Below, piece after piece: positions 43,901 through 53,099 of a stretch of 64,000 bases of DNA. The position numbers and the translations under genes are program-made. The notes under the pieces were generated by a model that had not been told where the DNA came from, did not search any database, and saw only the letters and a list, made by a program, of their open reading frames with translations. Every line of letters begins with the position of its first letter. Position 1 is the first letter of the stretch. This DNA is from Ditylenchus dipsaci. Lineage: Eukaryota; Nematoda; Chromadorea; Rhabditida; Anguinidae. Location of the stretch: positions 1 through 64,000 of the forward strand of contig SADC01000208.1 in the NCBI GenBank assembly GCA_004194705.1. The letters run 5' to 3'.

Positions 43901-44613
43901 TCGTTTCTGAGAAACAAGATAATTTTGATCCGCAACGCTCGAAACAGCGGTCTAGGCGATGCTGTATCTAGCCTTGCGGGTCTAAATGGCAGAATTATAT
44001 TTTTTCTTTGAAACGATCGGTAAAATCAGAATTCTTGTAATGTTTCGGACTAGACTGCCGCATTAGATTTAGCAAAAAATTTCAAAAATCGAGGTAAAAA
44101 AGTGTTGGATCCTAGGCGAGAACGAACTTTTAGGGGAGGGAAGATGGTTTATCGAGAGTTGACTGTGGTATAGATATTCCACTAGGCAGCAAATCATAGA
44201 AAATCACCTACCAACAGTATAGCTGCTGCAGTCTTTGATAGATTGAATGACTCCCTTGTGGACCTGTTTGATTTGTACTACCTCAACTAACTGATTGACG
44301 TCTAATTTGCCTCTAATGCTCGTGTCCTCTACAGTTACACTACCAAAGGGAGCCTCCTTGAGAAGAACTTTGCATTTGACTGATTTGACAATCTTCTTGA
44401 CTTTGGCTTCGCAAAAGGCTCCTTTGAATTTAGCACTTACTTCTGTGCCTACGATTAAAAAAGGGGATCATCTGACTGAAATAAGAGATGCATACATAAA
44501 AGTTCAATAGGGTATTAAAGTGATAACTGACCTGCATAATGGCTGTAAAAGGTGTCAAGAGGTGAATAAACTTTAGTTGGGTGATAGGCTTTCTTATTTT
44601 CAAACTCAGCCAT
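28957..44613 (-). CDS. ARID4: ARID4A/B orthologue, Sin3-HDAC chromatin scaffold
   Basis: Exons in order: 44613-44532, 44448-44212, 43746-43636, 42360-41863, 40636-40582, 39618-39384, 39328-39263, 38978-38883, 38794-38649, 38597-38476, 38425-38329, 37824-37721, 37669-37448, 37267-37024, 36976-36875, 36823-36654, 35217-35027, 34967-34860, 34806-34735, 34064-33380, 32571-32404, 32345-32029, 32005-31872, 31825-31749, 31095-30823, 29490-29380, 29323-29245, 29198-29125, 29075-28957. They sum to 1,665 codons with the stop, and each join is in phase. Residues about 28-143 are the N-terminal Tudor region ([20 protein letters not shown], then [18 protein letters not shown]). About 407-582 match the RBB1NT/PWWP-like zone by position. 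About 583-690 are the ARID domain. About 900-985 are the chromo barrel. The C-terminal coiled coil contains [20 protein letters not shown]. Vertebrate ARID4 proteins are about 1,250-1,310 residues; the excess here is Ser/Pro-rich. Such proteins act in the nucleus, linking Sin3/HDAC to chromatin. Least certain are the exon 4 acceptor and the 32,006-32,028 junction. Confidence 0.9.
29722..29908. mobile_element. pogo-like MITE in an ARID4 intron
   Basis: Ends CAGTCAACCTTCGATTTAAC and GTTAAATCGAGGGTTGACTG, with TA on the right side. The inner GTGTCGTTAAATCG words repeat. Confidence 0.75.
29935..30164. mobile_element. TTAA-type palindrome, diverged copy
   Basis: TTAA at 29,931-29,934, ends AGGACCGTGCTCACGGTGAT and a GGCCCT right end followed by TCAA. 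The arms match the 15,714-15,945 element (AATTTTTGAATTGGCGGGGA). Confidence 0.7.
30340..30430 (+). repeat. tRNA-derived SINE head
   Basis: CGGCTTCGGTAGAGCAGTAG resembles a tRNA 5' end and A-box, and AGGTTTGATCTCACCTG, about 50 bases later, a B-box. The stretch after it, GGTGGCACGCTATTTATTTT, matches 18,530-18,560, so this is a repeated family and not a tRNA gene. Confidence 0.55.
30541..30617 (-). repeat. tRNA-derived SINE head, minus strand
   Basis: Read on the minus strand, GGTCTCGGTGGCGCATTGGA is a tRNA-like 5' end with A-box, followed at the right spacing by GGTTCAGCTCC. The clover leaf does not close properly, so a SINE or tRNA relic is more likely than a working tRNA. Confidence 0.55.
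32622..32707. mobile_element. 86-bp pogo-like mini-MITE in an ARID4 intron
   Basis: Ends CAGTCGAACCTCTTCATAAC and GTTATAAAGAAGTACGACTG, flanked by TA. It is almost nothing but its two terminal repeats. Confidence 0.75.
32890..32965 (+). repeat. tRNA-like sequence in an ARID4 intron
   Basis: A 7-bp acceptor stem can form (GCCTCAG with TTGAGGC), and so can a D stem (ACTC with GAGT, loop AGTGG). TTCGATT sits where a T loop should be. The anticodon stem does not pair and the T stem pairs poorly, so it is probably a tRNA-derived repeat or pseudogene rather than a gene. Confidence 0.5.
33131..33299. mobile_element. pogo-like MITE, left end eroded
   Basis: The right end GAATCGAGGGTTGACAGTA and internal GGTGTCGTTAAATCGGGTG match the element at 29,722-29,908. 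The left end begins AAACCCTCAATTTAAAGACA without CAGT. Confidence 0.6.
34735..35217 (-). other. ARID4 chromo-barrel exons
   Basis: Exons 35217-35027, 34967-34860 and 34806-34735 encode [20 protein letters not shown], a linker, and then [20 protein letters not shown]. The H-Y-x-G-W-N-x-R-Y-D-E-W block is the hallmark of chromo-barrel domains in ARID4, MSL3 and MRG15, which bind methylated histone tails. Confidence 0.9.
35234..36615. mobile_element. mariner-type element filling an ARID4 intron
   Basis: Ends TTGGGTTGTTCACAAAGTTT and AATTTATGAACAACCCAA, flanked by TA on both sides. It fills all but a few dozen bases of the intron between exons 36654 and 35217. Inner sequence shows inverted TTTGTAGCCCTGCTC/GAGCAGAGCTACAAA-type words, and no transposase frame survives. 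A second element is nested at 36,046-36,534. Confidence 0.8.
36046..36534. mobile_element. Nested element with CCTAGGACGACCACGTTGGC ends
   Basis: The left end CCTAGGACGACCACGTTGGC and the right end GTTAACGTGGTCGTCCTAGG form inverted repeats. GTGGTC/GACCAC words recur near both ends. It lies inside the mariner-type element. Confidence 0.6.
37448..37824 (-). other. ARID DNA-binding domain exons of ARID4
   Basis: Exons 37824-37721 and 37669-37448 encode [19 protein letters not shown], then [40 protein letters not shown] and [12 protein letters not shown]. The [10 protein letters not shown] and L-G-G motifs, a W at the helix start, and the closing Y-x-x-Y-F are the ARID (BRIGHT) signature. Confidence 0.92.
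37868..38305. mobile_element. pogo-like palindromic MITE in an ARID4 intron
   Basis: Ends CAGTCGACGCTCGTTATAAC and GTTATAACGAGCGTCGACTG-type sequences (the right end reads TTATAACGAGCGTCGACTG), with TA flanks. It carries the AAGTTCGTTACCACCTAGGG and CTAGGCGGGAACAAACTT motif in both arms. Confidence 0.85.
39720..40110. repeat. CCGGTGCCG-rich repeat in an ARID4 intron
   Basis: Clusters of GGCACCGGTGC, GTGCCGGTGAGTGCC and CTGGTGCCGGTGCC recur. Similar runs are at 27,840-27,910, 28,240-28,350 and 42,870-42,930. No coding role was seen. Confidence 0.5.
40688..40982. mobile_element. pogo-like palindromic MITE in an ARID4 intron
   Basis: Ends CAGTCGCCTTTCGATACAAT and CGTTGTATCGAGAGGCGACTG (its last 20 bases), flanked by TA. 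It shares GTTCCCGCCTAGGATCGAAC and CCTAGGCGGGAACGAACTTT with the other members. Confidence 0.85.
40994..41220. mobile_element. ACCGTATTTCC-family MITE, copy 1
   Basis: Ends CCGTATTTCCTTTAATAAGC and TCTTATTAGAGAAAATACGG, flanked by TA. It contains CCACGAGTTCTACCGATTCC, shared with copies at 56,987, 60,820 and 61,206. It directly abuts the pogo-like MITE ending at 40,982. Confidence 0.8.
43059..43488. mobile_element. pogo-like palindromic MITE in an ARID4 intron
   Basis: Ends CAGTTGAACCTCGCTATAGT and ACTATAGCGAGGTTCAACTG, flanked by TA. It is a close relative of 14,181-14,607 over its whole length. Confidence 0.87.
43756..44167. mobile_element. pogo-like palindromic MITE in an ARID4 intron
   Basis: The right end reads TTTATCGAGAGTTGACTG and the left end is eroded (GAGTCTCAATATAGC). 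Arms carry TGTTCGTTCCCGCCTAGGGT and CCTAGGCGAGAACGAACTTT, and a CGATCG-bearing central inversion is present. Confidence 0.75.
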
Positions 44614-45277
44614 TACAAAATCGAAAATGAATCAAGTCTTTCGTTGCATGACAAATATATTTATTAAGACATAATATTTTAAATAAATTTACACTTCAAA
44701 GCAAGGGCTGTACAAAGGTGAAGACAACCGTCAAAATATGTGCACTTCCCGTAAATTCTGTTTTTTGAATGTCGAAAAAATTTCCATTCGCCATTTAAAA
44801 TCATTTTAACCTAATAAGTCCTTGGAAGCTCAAATAAGTGTTTAAACACACAAATAAAAGAAATACAATTTCTGGAAAAAGGCTATTTATAGAATCGTTG
44901 AAAAAGAGGGCCTAATTAGAAATTAATTTTTGGTAGATTTACATGATTTGACGGATGTTTTCAAGTTGGGATTAAAAGTAAAAGTAGAAAAGTTCCAAAA
45001 TCATACAAAAACCACCCTAGTTAAGAATCGGTACTAATCAGTGTTGTTTCTGAAGAAAAATCGGCGGAGGCGACAGCGCCGACCTCTTTCAAAAAAAACC
45101 CAGAGCACCGGTACGAGCACTTCTATTGAAATTTCTTGGCTTTGGGACTGGCGTCAACTTTCTAAGCTGACTGGCTACAGCGCCGGCTCCGGCGCTGCCA
45201 CCGACTCTAGCGCCCCTGCCGGACTAATCATTTTGTTTCTTGCTGCAAACTTTACAAAATAATATACAAAAAATTTT

Positions 45278-45575
45278 TTAGCTCAGGGCAGGGTAGGCGA
45301 AACATTGTCCATGAAATTCTGCATCAGAGTGAGCTGGTCTTACAGTCAAGAGACAGCCTGTAGTTTTCTGCTGTAAATGACCATGCACGTCTCTGATAAG
45401 GCGAATACCGGTGGGATTTAATTGAAGAAATGATCCTACGGAAATTTTTCAAAAGTTGAGAAAAAAATATGCCTTGAGTGGGATGTAAATTCCACTATGA
45501 CTGTGAAGCAAGTCTAAAATCGTTCTTTGCAGTTTTCCGCTGCTATCTGACAGCATACCAAGTGCAGGTGTCTGA
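45278..45575 (-). CDS. Two terminal exons of an unidentified gene
   Basis: After a TTTCAG acceptor (ending at 45,576) a frame reads QTPALGMLSDSSGKLQRTIL and then DLLHSHS. After a TAG acceptor, exon 45,278-45,435 reads SFLQLNPTGIRLIRDVHGHL, then QQKTTGCLLTVRPAHSDAEF, and ends CFAYPALS-stop. The joining donor is uncertain: CATA/GTGGAA and CACA/GTCATAG both keep phase. SH3BP5 already has a good stop and poly(A) signal upstream, and ARID4 starts 660 bases further on, so these exons belong to neither model. Earlier exons were not found. Confidence 0.5.
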
Positions 45576-45699
45576 CTGAAATTTAGAATTGCAGAGCTTA
45601 TTGTTCAACTTTTTTTAATATTTTAATAGAGATTTAAGTCTGATTTATCAAATTCTTTCATATTCCACTGTGCTAATTGTTAAGCAATACAGACAGAGG

Positions 45700-46860
45700 C
45701 GTATGCAGAAAAATCTGAGAGGGGGGGGGGGGGGGGGGCTCGGGCAGCTAAAGCCCCCGAGAGGTCATTTTACCTGCAGCCTTTATGAGTTTCATAGTGT
45801 TTTTAATTTTTTATAATTTTTTTAATTTTTGAAAATCTGTCGGGAGCGCTATAGCCTCCTCAGCGGGGAGAGGAGGGACTGGAGGCATCGAAAGTTTCGC
45901 CAACCAGGAAGTTCGTTTAAGTCGAATAAGAAATCATAAAAAAAGTTTTTTACCGGAATGTGTACCTAACGTCGGAAGTAATTGTGTGACTGAGAACAAA
46001 CCTCACCAATTTTTGAGATTATCTTATAGTAAACTAATAATGTTTTCAAAGGCGCATGCCCGTCGTCGATGCAAATGTTCCAAAAGGCGGGTACCAGGTA
46101 AATTCAAAAAATAATTATTTTAAAATATTTTAAAATACAAATTCGTTGAGTACTCTCTCGGTCATAAGTTATCAAAGTTATAACAGCATCGGTGACCTAA
46201 TTTGAAAGCGGCGACTTACTGTAAAAGTCTGTCGTCGGTTTGATTGCGATTCGGTGCATATTTTAGTATTTTAGTAGGCTTGCAGAGAGTAGATAAAGAT
46301 ATGAGTGTTAAGCGTTGAAATTTGAAGCAGGTTGAAGTAGATAGTAAATTTTTCTGATCTCAATTATGTGTGTTGTTAATTGAGTAACAGAGAGTTTTGA
46401 GATGCGGTTCATCCAGTGCTGGCAGTTCAAAATTTTCGCTCCTGCTCTCGACTCCTGAAAAAAATTCGCTCCTGCTCTTGGCTCTAATACTTTTATGTCT
46501 TGGCTATTGGCTCCTGTGATTTTTTGCTCTTGGCTCCTGCGCAAATAAATAGCTCATGAGACAAAGTTAGCTCAGACTTGTGGCTGATTGTCTCGAATAG
46601 TCTAACAGTGTGTTGAAAATAACCTCACAAAATATTTTTTCGGAAAAAGAGTTTCAGAGCGCTTGCGGACAGGAAATCTTTGCTCCTGCTCTTGCTCTCG
46701 GCTCGGAACGGAGAATTTCGGAGCCAAGAGCGGAGAATCTCCAAGCACTGTATGCATCAAGGAGCGGGGCTGTGAGCATAGGGCTCGGAGCAGCCGCGCT
46801 CACGCGAGATAGTAGAAAAATGTTATAATAACCAGAACATAATAACCGTAATTTATACCA
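45700..46860. other. Repeat-rich gap between genes
   Basis: There is a run of about 18 G at 45,721-45,738. From 46,430 to 46,800 the sequence is built of GCTCCTGCTCTTGGCTC-type words in both orientations, a decayed inverted repeat. No exon was supported. Confidence 0.5.
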
Positions 46861-46861
46861 G

Positions 46862-46867
46862 TTTATT
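46862..46867 (-). terminator. Poly(A) signal AATAAA for SH3BP5
   Basis: AATAAA on the minus strand 78 bases after the SH3BP5 stop codon. Confidence 0.6.
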
Positions 46868-46944
46868 CAGTAAAACTCAACTAATAAAATCTTAAGATAC
46901 AGACAATACAACTTTAAAGGCACTTTTGAACAATTTATAAATTT

Positions 46945-49900
46945 CTATGTAACCACATTTCCGCGTTTCACACTTGACAGCTGGAAATAAAATTTTAAAA
47001 AATTGCTTTTTGACTTTATTGTCAAAAACTTACACTTCTCTCCTCATGAATCGAATTGGAGATTTGCTCAAGATTTGTCAGTGAGGTGTTGTAGTCTTTT
47101 TTCTTTTGTTTCACCTAAATTATTAACTTCAAATTTTTTTTCACATTACAAAATTGTGTACCTCTTTTTCAAGTCGCAATATTTCTGTCTTTTGATGGTC
47201 CATAATGCGCCCAAACTCTTTGCACAGCTCAAAGTAGTGAAGACTTTTCTTAATCGCTTTAGGATGCTCCTTCTCCAGCTGCTTTATTTTGGTGGAACAG
47301 GCAATCATTTTCTGAGATATTTCTCTGTGCATTTCTTCTGCTTGGCATCGCTCATGTTCTGCTTCACTTACTCTGCGAATGTGTTGGTTGAGCACCTAAA
47401 ATATTTTGAATGAGTTGCGCATGAATATGCTGTAATTTATGCTAAGAAGTTGAAATAGTGGAATAATTAGTTTTCCAATAACTTTGGGAGACTTTCTTTC
47501 GCCCTGTTTTGTGAGCCATTTTTTTTAAAATTTGTCTTACACGCCGATTAAGCTCGAGATGAAGCTTTTTCGGCTTGGTTCACCATGTGGTTTCGGCTCT
47601 ACCCATCCTTAGTTAAGTACCTCTTATTTAGGAATAACAGTCAAAAGTCATGTTCTTTCGCGTTTTGACAATTTATCACACAATAGTTTATAGCAAGCTC
47701 AGTGGATCAGAAAAATCAGTTATTAAAAATGTAGGCTACGAAAAAAATTATCGCCAAAAATGGGATAAGACATTTTTTGTGCCATCTTGTTGGATTCTTT
47801 CGAATTGTATTTATTTTGGGTATTTACTTTTAAAATTCTCTTGAATTATGCGAAGCCTAAAATTCAGCGCAAATACTAGCGCATGTTAAGACGTGCTTAA
47901 CTGTGTGTTTACGAAAAAAACATAGCAAAAAAGAACCAAGCGTCTACGCACTAAAAAAGTATCAAAGCTTCGACTCTATATGTGCTCCAGGTTACGCCTA
48001 AAAATATGTCTTGATACTTCTATTGTTTTTTGCAGAATTTTTTTTCTCAAGTATCAAAAGCTATATACTTATTTTTAATTTTTACTTATTTCAAAGCCAA
48101 AAAAATTCAAAATAAAAATGTCAACAAAATTTTGCTTTGCTCACCCAAGATACCATAAATGCTCTGAAAGGCCGACACGTCAAATTATTTGTCAATCCCT
48201 CAAAATTTTTACATGGATCTTCTTGCTATGTTTTAGGCTCAGGCAAATGTGGACCAGCGTAGTTTAGGGTGAACTGAAAGTATTTTTTAACTTTTTGAGC
48301 TTCAAAGAACATGTTTAAGTTCGTCTTAACATACGGTGGCCTACTCTTGCCTAATCCTGAAACACACAACTTCGTTGCAAAAATAACAGGAAGACCAAGG
48401 AAAATTTTTTTGGGCGTACCCCGAACACATATAGAGCTCAAACTTGTCCTAGCTTTTCTTGTTAGATTTTTTTAACAAAAAAAAATTATTTGCAATGCAC
48501 TCACTTCTAAGCATTCAGGCTCCTCTACATGCTGCCTATTGAGGCTTTCTTGCGTAAGTTTTACTTGCATTTTTGCTACCTGCAAAATAGAATTTGCCCG
48601 CTTAAATCGACTCGCTGCTTCCTGAGCCTCTTCTCGGATCTTCCGATCCTATAAACAAATACTGTGTAAAGCAAACAAACAAGCCAGCATTCAGTGCCAG
48701 ACTACAAATTCCTACCTCGCTCATAGCTTCATGGTAAGGCCTGCTTTTCTGAATGGCACTGCCATACTTTTTAGACATTTCTTCCAGGCGTTGTAGCCAT
48801 TTTGTGTGGATTTGGTTGAAATGCATACGAGATTCATCTAAATATTTTTAAATTGAAAATTTTGTTGACTAAAGTTTTTTTGACTGACCTAATTGAAATT
48901 CCAAACTATTAATTACATCTGTGGCAATGTTGAGTTTTTCCAGCTCCTCATGAACTTGGTTTAAATGTTTTGCGTCCAGCGCAAACTCGACCCCGTCGTC
49001 ATCATCCACATAGTGGATACCATCATCTGACGAACATTTTCGCTCATGTTTTCCTGGCGGGTCAACTGCAAGTGAATAAATTAAGAAAAAGTTTTTTCAG
49101 GAAAAAAACAAAATTTTTCTTTTATGAATTATTTTCAAATGTTTTGAACGGAAATTCACCGATGGATTACTAAACTCACAAAACTTTCTACAAAAAAACT
49201 TAACGAAAAATGAATTTTTGCTAAAAAATTTAGTTTGAAAATTATCCCTTTTTAAATGAGAGAAGCAGGTAAGTTATCACATCTGACAGATTTTACAGAG
49301 ACTAAATGAAGATTTCCGTGTATCCGTGCCGTCGAAATTCAATACAAGGCCACCTAAGTAAAAAAACAGTCTTTGATATAATGCTAACTTCTCCTTTTGC
49401 CGAATAATTCCTATCCATTCGAATATAAGGCCAAGTCTACAAATTAATCTCATTCCACTGGCCGAGTATTCTTACTTTAATTTTGGGAGCCTTTTGCCGA
49501 TACTATTCCGCCAGTCTAGTCCGGAATACTGTAAAGATTCCAATTCTGCCAGTCATTTTTGAAAATGACAAACAAATTTCGGCCCTATGTGATCATGGGG
49601 AAGGGGGGGGGGGGGGGGGAGTTGCCTTGACCCCTGTTGTTTTTCGGGATTTTTAGGCTTCAGGCTCAGGTAAAGGTAAGCCAGCGCATGTTAGGATGTC
49701 TTAAGCGTATGTTGGGGCATATCTTAGACTCATGTTTAAACTACCTTTCCCTAAGCCTGAGCCTGAAAAACCACAAGAAAATAACAACAAGAAGGACCAA
49801 AGCAAAAAACCCCCATTGTCAAATAGGGCACAGATTTCCAATAAGATTTCCCTATTTTGTATACATCCATACGATGTGATCGGACAGAATTTATAATGTG

Positions 49901-50417
49901 CCCAGAATGCAGGTCAGAAGTCGGATTTCAAAGTCATTGAAGTCATTTCTCAGCGAATTTTCAATATTTTTTCGTTTTATAAAGTGATTTCATCTGTTCT
50001 TGAGACCTCTTCACAATAACAATAACTTTAAATAAAAAAGCAAAATTTCAAGTTAAAGATTGGAGTGCCGACTTTCGACTTACAACTTCCCTTAAAAAAA
50101 GAAGGAGAAAATGGAATCCGTATTGTATGTGGGACCATACATAACAAAGACAGCGGACAACAATTTTTCAAAATCGAATTAAAAAGTTATCGGACCACAG
50201 CAACGGATTTGACTTTTGGCTGCCAGAATCAATATCTAGACTAGATTGTAATATTGGGTTTGCAAGTTAATAGAATAAATATTTTTTTCAAAAACTTACT
50301 AATTATACTGGTAGAAGTGCATGCAATTGGTTCATCACTTGTGCACTCTGGCAGGGAACTGGTGGCTAAAGAAACTGTAGACTCAATGCTAATAGTTTCT
50401 GCTTCTGTTGAGGTCAT
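46945..50417 (-). CDS. SH3BP5: SH3BP5 orthologue, coiled-coil Rab11 exchange factor
   Basis: Seven exons (50300-50417, 48889-49065, 48716-48837, 48505-48648, 47162-47395, 47034-47114, 46945-46980) total 912 nt, or 303 residues plus stop, with all phases consistent. The N-terminus is Thr/Ser-rich (MTSTEAETISIESTVSLATS). The family coiled coil then begins with HEELEKLNIATDVINSLEFQ, followed by KYGSAIQKSRPYHEAMSE, RFKRANSILQVAKMQVKLTQ and the long exon VLNQHIRRVSEAEHERCQAE. That exon runs on to the conserved A-I-K-K-S-L-H-Y-F-E-L, and the coil ends SLTNLEQISNSIHEERS. Human SH3BP5 is about 455 residues; the missing part is its low-complexity C-terminus. SH3BP5 and C. elegans REI proteins are guanine-nucleotide exchange factors for Rab11, acting on recycling-endosome and Golgi membranes. 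The first intron is long (1.2 kb). Confidence 0.92.
49596..49620. repeat. G-run in SH3BP5 intron 1
   Basis: An interrupted run of about 20 G, next to an AGGCCAGCG-family fragment at 49,650-49,770. Confidence 0.6.
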
Positions 50418-50429
50418 TCTGTTGTACTA

Positions 50430-51320
50430 CTGTTTCACAAATACAAAAAATAGTTGAGCTAATATTTGAAAATAGTCAATATAAATATGTAAAAGACAAG
50501 GTAGTAGGGTTATTTAAAATAAACGTGTGGTAGAAGTCTAGATGACGTTGTTCAAAGGCCCCAAGTCATTGCCTAAAAAAATTTTACGTAAATTAATAAG
50601 TGTTTAATGACGAGCAAGTGTAAGTGGCACGCAAGTCAAAGAAAATCGAAAAAAAATTGTAGTAGTCTTGGCAAAATATGAGGCGACATGCCAAGGCCAC
50701 TACAATTTATCGATTGGTAAGTGCATTTGCATATATGGGTTTGGCACTACTCTTATTCAAACATTTATTTTATTAGCAAATATTATTTGCTCAATATAAC
50801 TGCAAAATAGCAGACCAAAAGAAAAGTTTGGGCCGAAAAATATTTTTTGGAGCAATGGAGAAAATAAAATTAAACAAATGAGCCTTTTTGAAAAGAAGTC
50901 AACAGAAGTCGAAAAGTGGGCAGCTGTGGCAAGAAAGAAGGAAAACTTTTATTTTTTGAACGCAACCCTGGTTCAAGTCAATCAAAACATGTGATGTTAA
51001 GGGTAGTGGTGGTGGACAGTCTGTCAGATGGGTAACAAAGACCAGAAACAAAGAAAAAGACAATAGACGAAAGTTGTTTTAAGGCTAGACATCAACATTT
51101 TCGTAATACAACACAAATGATTGCCAAACATATTAGCTTGTCTTAGTTTTTTGTTTGAATGTTTTTTGTTGAGAATTTGGAGAATGGAAAATTAGTAATT
51201 ATTTATTTTATTAAGTCACCCAAAAAACGTTTTTAAAATATACTTTTTACAAAAAGAAGGAAAATTTTGAAAAAGTACGATGCCTCAATGAAAAATCACA
51301 CCTGAAAATCAAGAAAATTT
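50430..51320. other. Region upstream of the SH3BP5 coding exons
   Basis: AT-rich, with no open frame that looks coding and no inverted repeat recognised. It could hold the promoter or 5' untranslated exons, but I see no specific signal. Confidence 0.3.
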
Positions 51321-51332
51321 TCGGCAGAAGTA

Positions 51333-52131
51333 TTGGGGTTGGTCAAAAATTATCCGGGATATTTTATTAAGACTTATATTTTATCAATGTTGCGATCATA
51401 TCTATTCTCTTTTCATACCATTTTGTGGCTCTGCATCTCTTCCTTCAAATGGCATATTAATCTTAGCTTGATTATTTTGGATAAGTCGCCTTTTGGCTCC
51501 AAACACTTGTCAGGTCATTTTGAGAAATTTACCAGCGTTTTCATCACTTTAACTGATCAAAATTTTAATTCTGGATTTTACGATCTAGCAACATCTTACA
51601 ACTAAGTTGTAGCGCAGCTCAAGAGCTACAATATCCACTTTACAGAATAATTTTTGGAAATCTAAATGTTGAGATATGGCTTTTTGGAAAAAATAGACTT
51701 TCTGAAAAAATGCAAGAAATCTGAAAAAATTGGAATAACTTGGATTTTGGCCATTTTTTCAGAAAGTCTATTTTTTCCATAAAGCCATATCTCAACACTC
51801 AGATTTTTAAAAAATTATTCTGTAAAGTGGATTTTGTAGCTCTTGAGCTGCGCTACAACTTCGTTGTAAGATGTTGCTAGATCGTACAATCCAGAATTAA
51901 AATTTTGACCACTTGAAGTGATGAAAACGCTGGTAAATTTCTCAAAATTACCTGACAAGTGTTTGGAGCCAAATGGCGACTTATCCAAAATAATCAAGTT
52001 AAGATTAATATGCCATTTGAAAGAAGAGATGCAGAGCTACAAAATGGTATGAAAAAAGAATAGATATGATTGCAACATTGATAAAAAAGAAGTCTTAATA
52101 AAATATCCCGGATAATTTTTGACCAACCCAA
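51333..52131. mobile_element. mariner-type fold-back, 799 bp
   Basis: Ends TTGGGGTTGGTCAAAAATTA and TAATTTTTGACCAACCCAA, flanked by TA. The arms are inverted copies along nearly 390 bp each (for example AGTCGCCTTTTGGCTCCAAA). It is related in wording to the interior of the 35,234-36,615 element (GCAGCTCAAGAGCTAC). Confidence 0.87.
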
Positions 52132-52144
52132 TATATAAAATCAG

Positions 52145-53075
52145 AAAGCAATGTTGTAAATCTGGGCACTGGTTAAAATGCTGGAATCTGTTTCGAGCAG
52201 TGGTTAATATTCCAAGCCCGGTGCCGTGGAAAAAGGTGGGAGCTTGAACATCGATACAGGAAAAATAAAAAATGTTGGGAATAAAAACAATTACAATCCA
52301 CTCTCGCTATATCGTGGTTGCTGCGGACGCCAAAAAACCGCACTATAACCAGAGTTCAATATATCTATAATTGACTGTATACTAAACCATTTGGTCATGC
52401 AACAAGGCGCACTGTACCGAAAGTCCAAACTATAGCGAGAGCTCACTATATCGAGAGTTGACTGTAGTCATTTAACTTTTTCGAGATAACGTCACCGTCG
52501 ATTTACAAGGATTTCTAAGAACAAAATGACTAATTTTTTTATGGTTGAAACTGAAAAATGCCGTCTCTTGACTAAAAAGTGCCGTCTTTTTCGAGTTTTA
52601 GATTGAAAAGTTGAAAATTGCCGAATAGCTAAACAATTTTTCTTAAAGGGATTGCGCTATCAGGTAACCCTGTGACTCTAGTTTCTAAAAAAGTATCATT
52701 TGCTGCAACAGCTTTAAAATATTTAGCGCAAAAACGTTAAAATATGAAGAAAGTTGGAAAAATAATTTAATTCATGCTTTTACTTATTTGTGCTAAATTT
52801 TGCAGAGATGTTGCAACAAATAATGCGGCGTTAGAAAATAGAGTCGCAGGGTTATCTGATAGTGTTATACCTTGAAAAAAAACTGTTTAAATATTATCCT
52901 CTTTGATTAAACGAAAAAAAGATGGGGCTTTTTAGCCGAAAGACGACATTTTTCAGTTTTAACCTTTTTCATTCCCCAGCTACCAAATTTTGATACGGCA
53001 CTAGGCTGGGAATATGAGCGCTCGAAACAGATTCCAGCATTTTAGCCGGGATTTACAGCATTTCCAAAAAAATTT
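52145..53075. mobile_element. Fold-back element with GCTGGAATCTGTTTCGAGC arms
   Basis: TAAAATGCTGGAATCTGTTT at 52,176 is inverted at about 53,020-53,040. Inner blocks (AAAAAGTGCCGTCTTT/AAAGACGACATTTTT, and CAGGTAACCCTGTGACTC with its diverged inverse) are also paired. A pogo-like MITE is nested at 52,294-52,464. Confidence 0.65.
52294..52464. mobile_element. pogo-like MITE
   Basis: Ends CAATCCACTCTCGCTATATC and ATATCGAGAGTTGACTG, flanked by TA. It is nested in the 52,145-53,075 element. Confidence 0.75.
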
Positions 53076-53099
53076 GATTGGAAGTTGCCGTGCTTGGAA

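Noticed and set aside
46308..46828. Ser/Arg-rich open frames on both strands
   Set aside because: They come from a decayed GCTCCTGCTCTTGGCTC repeat present in both orientations.
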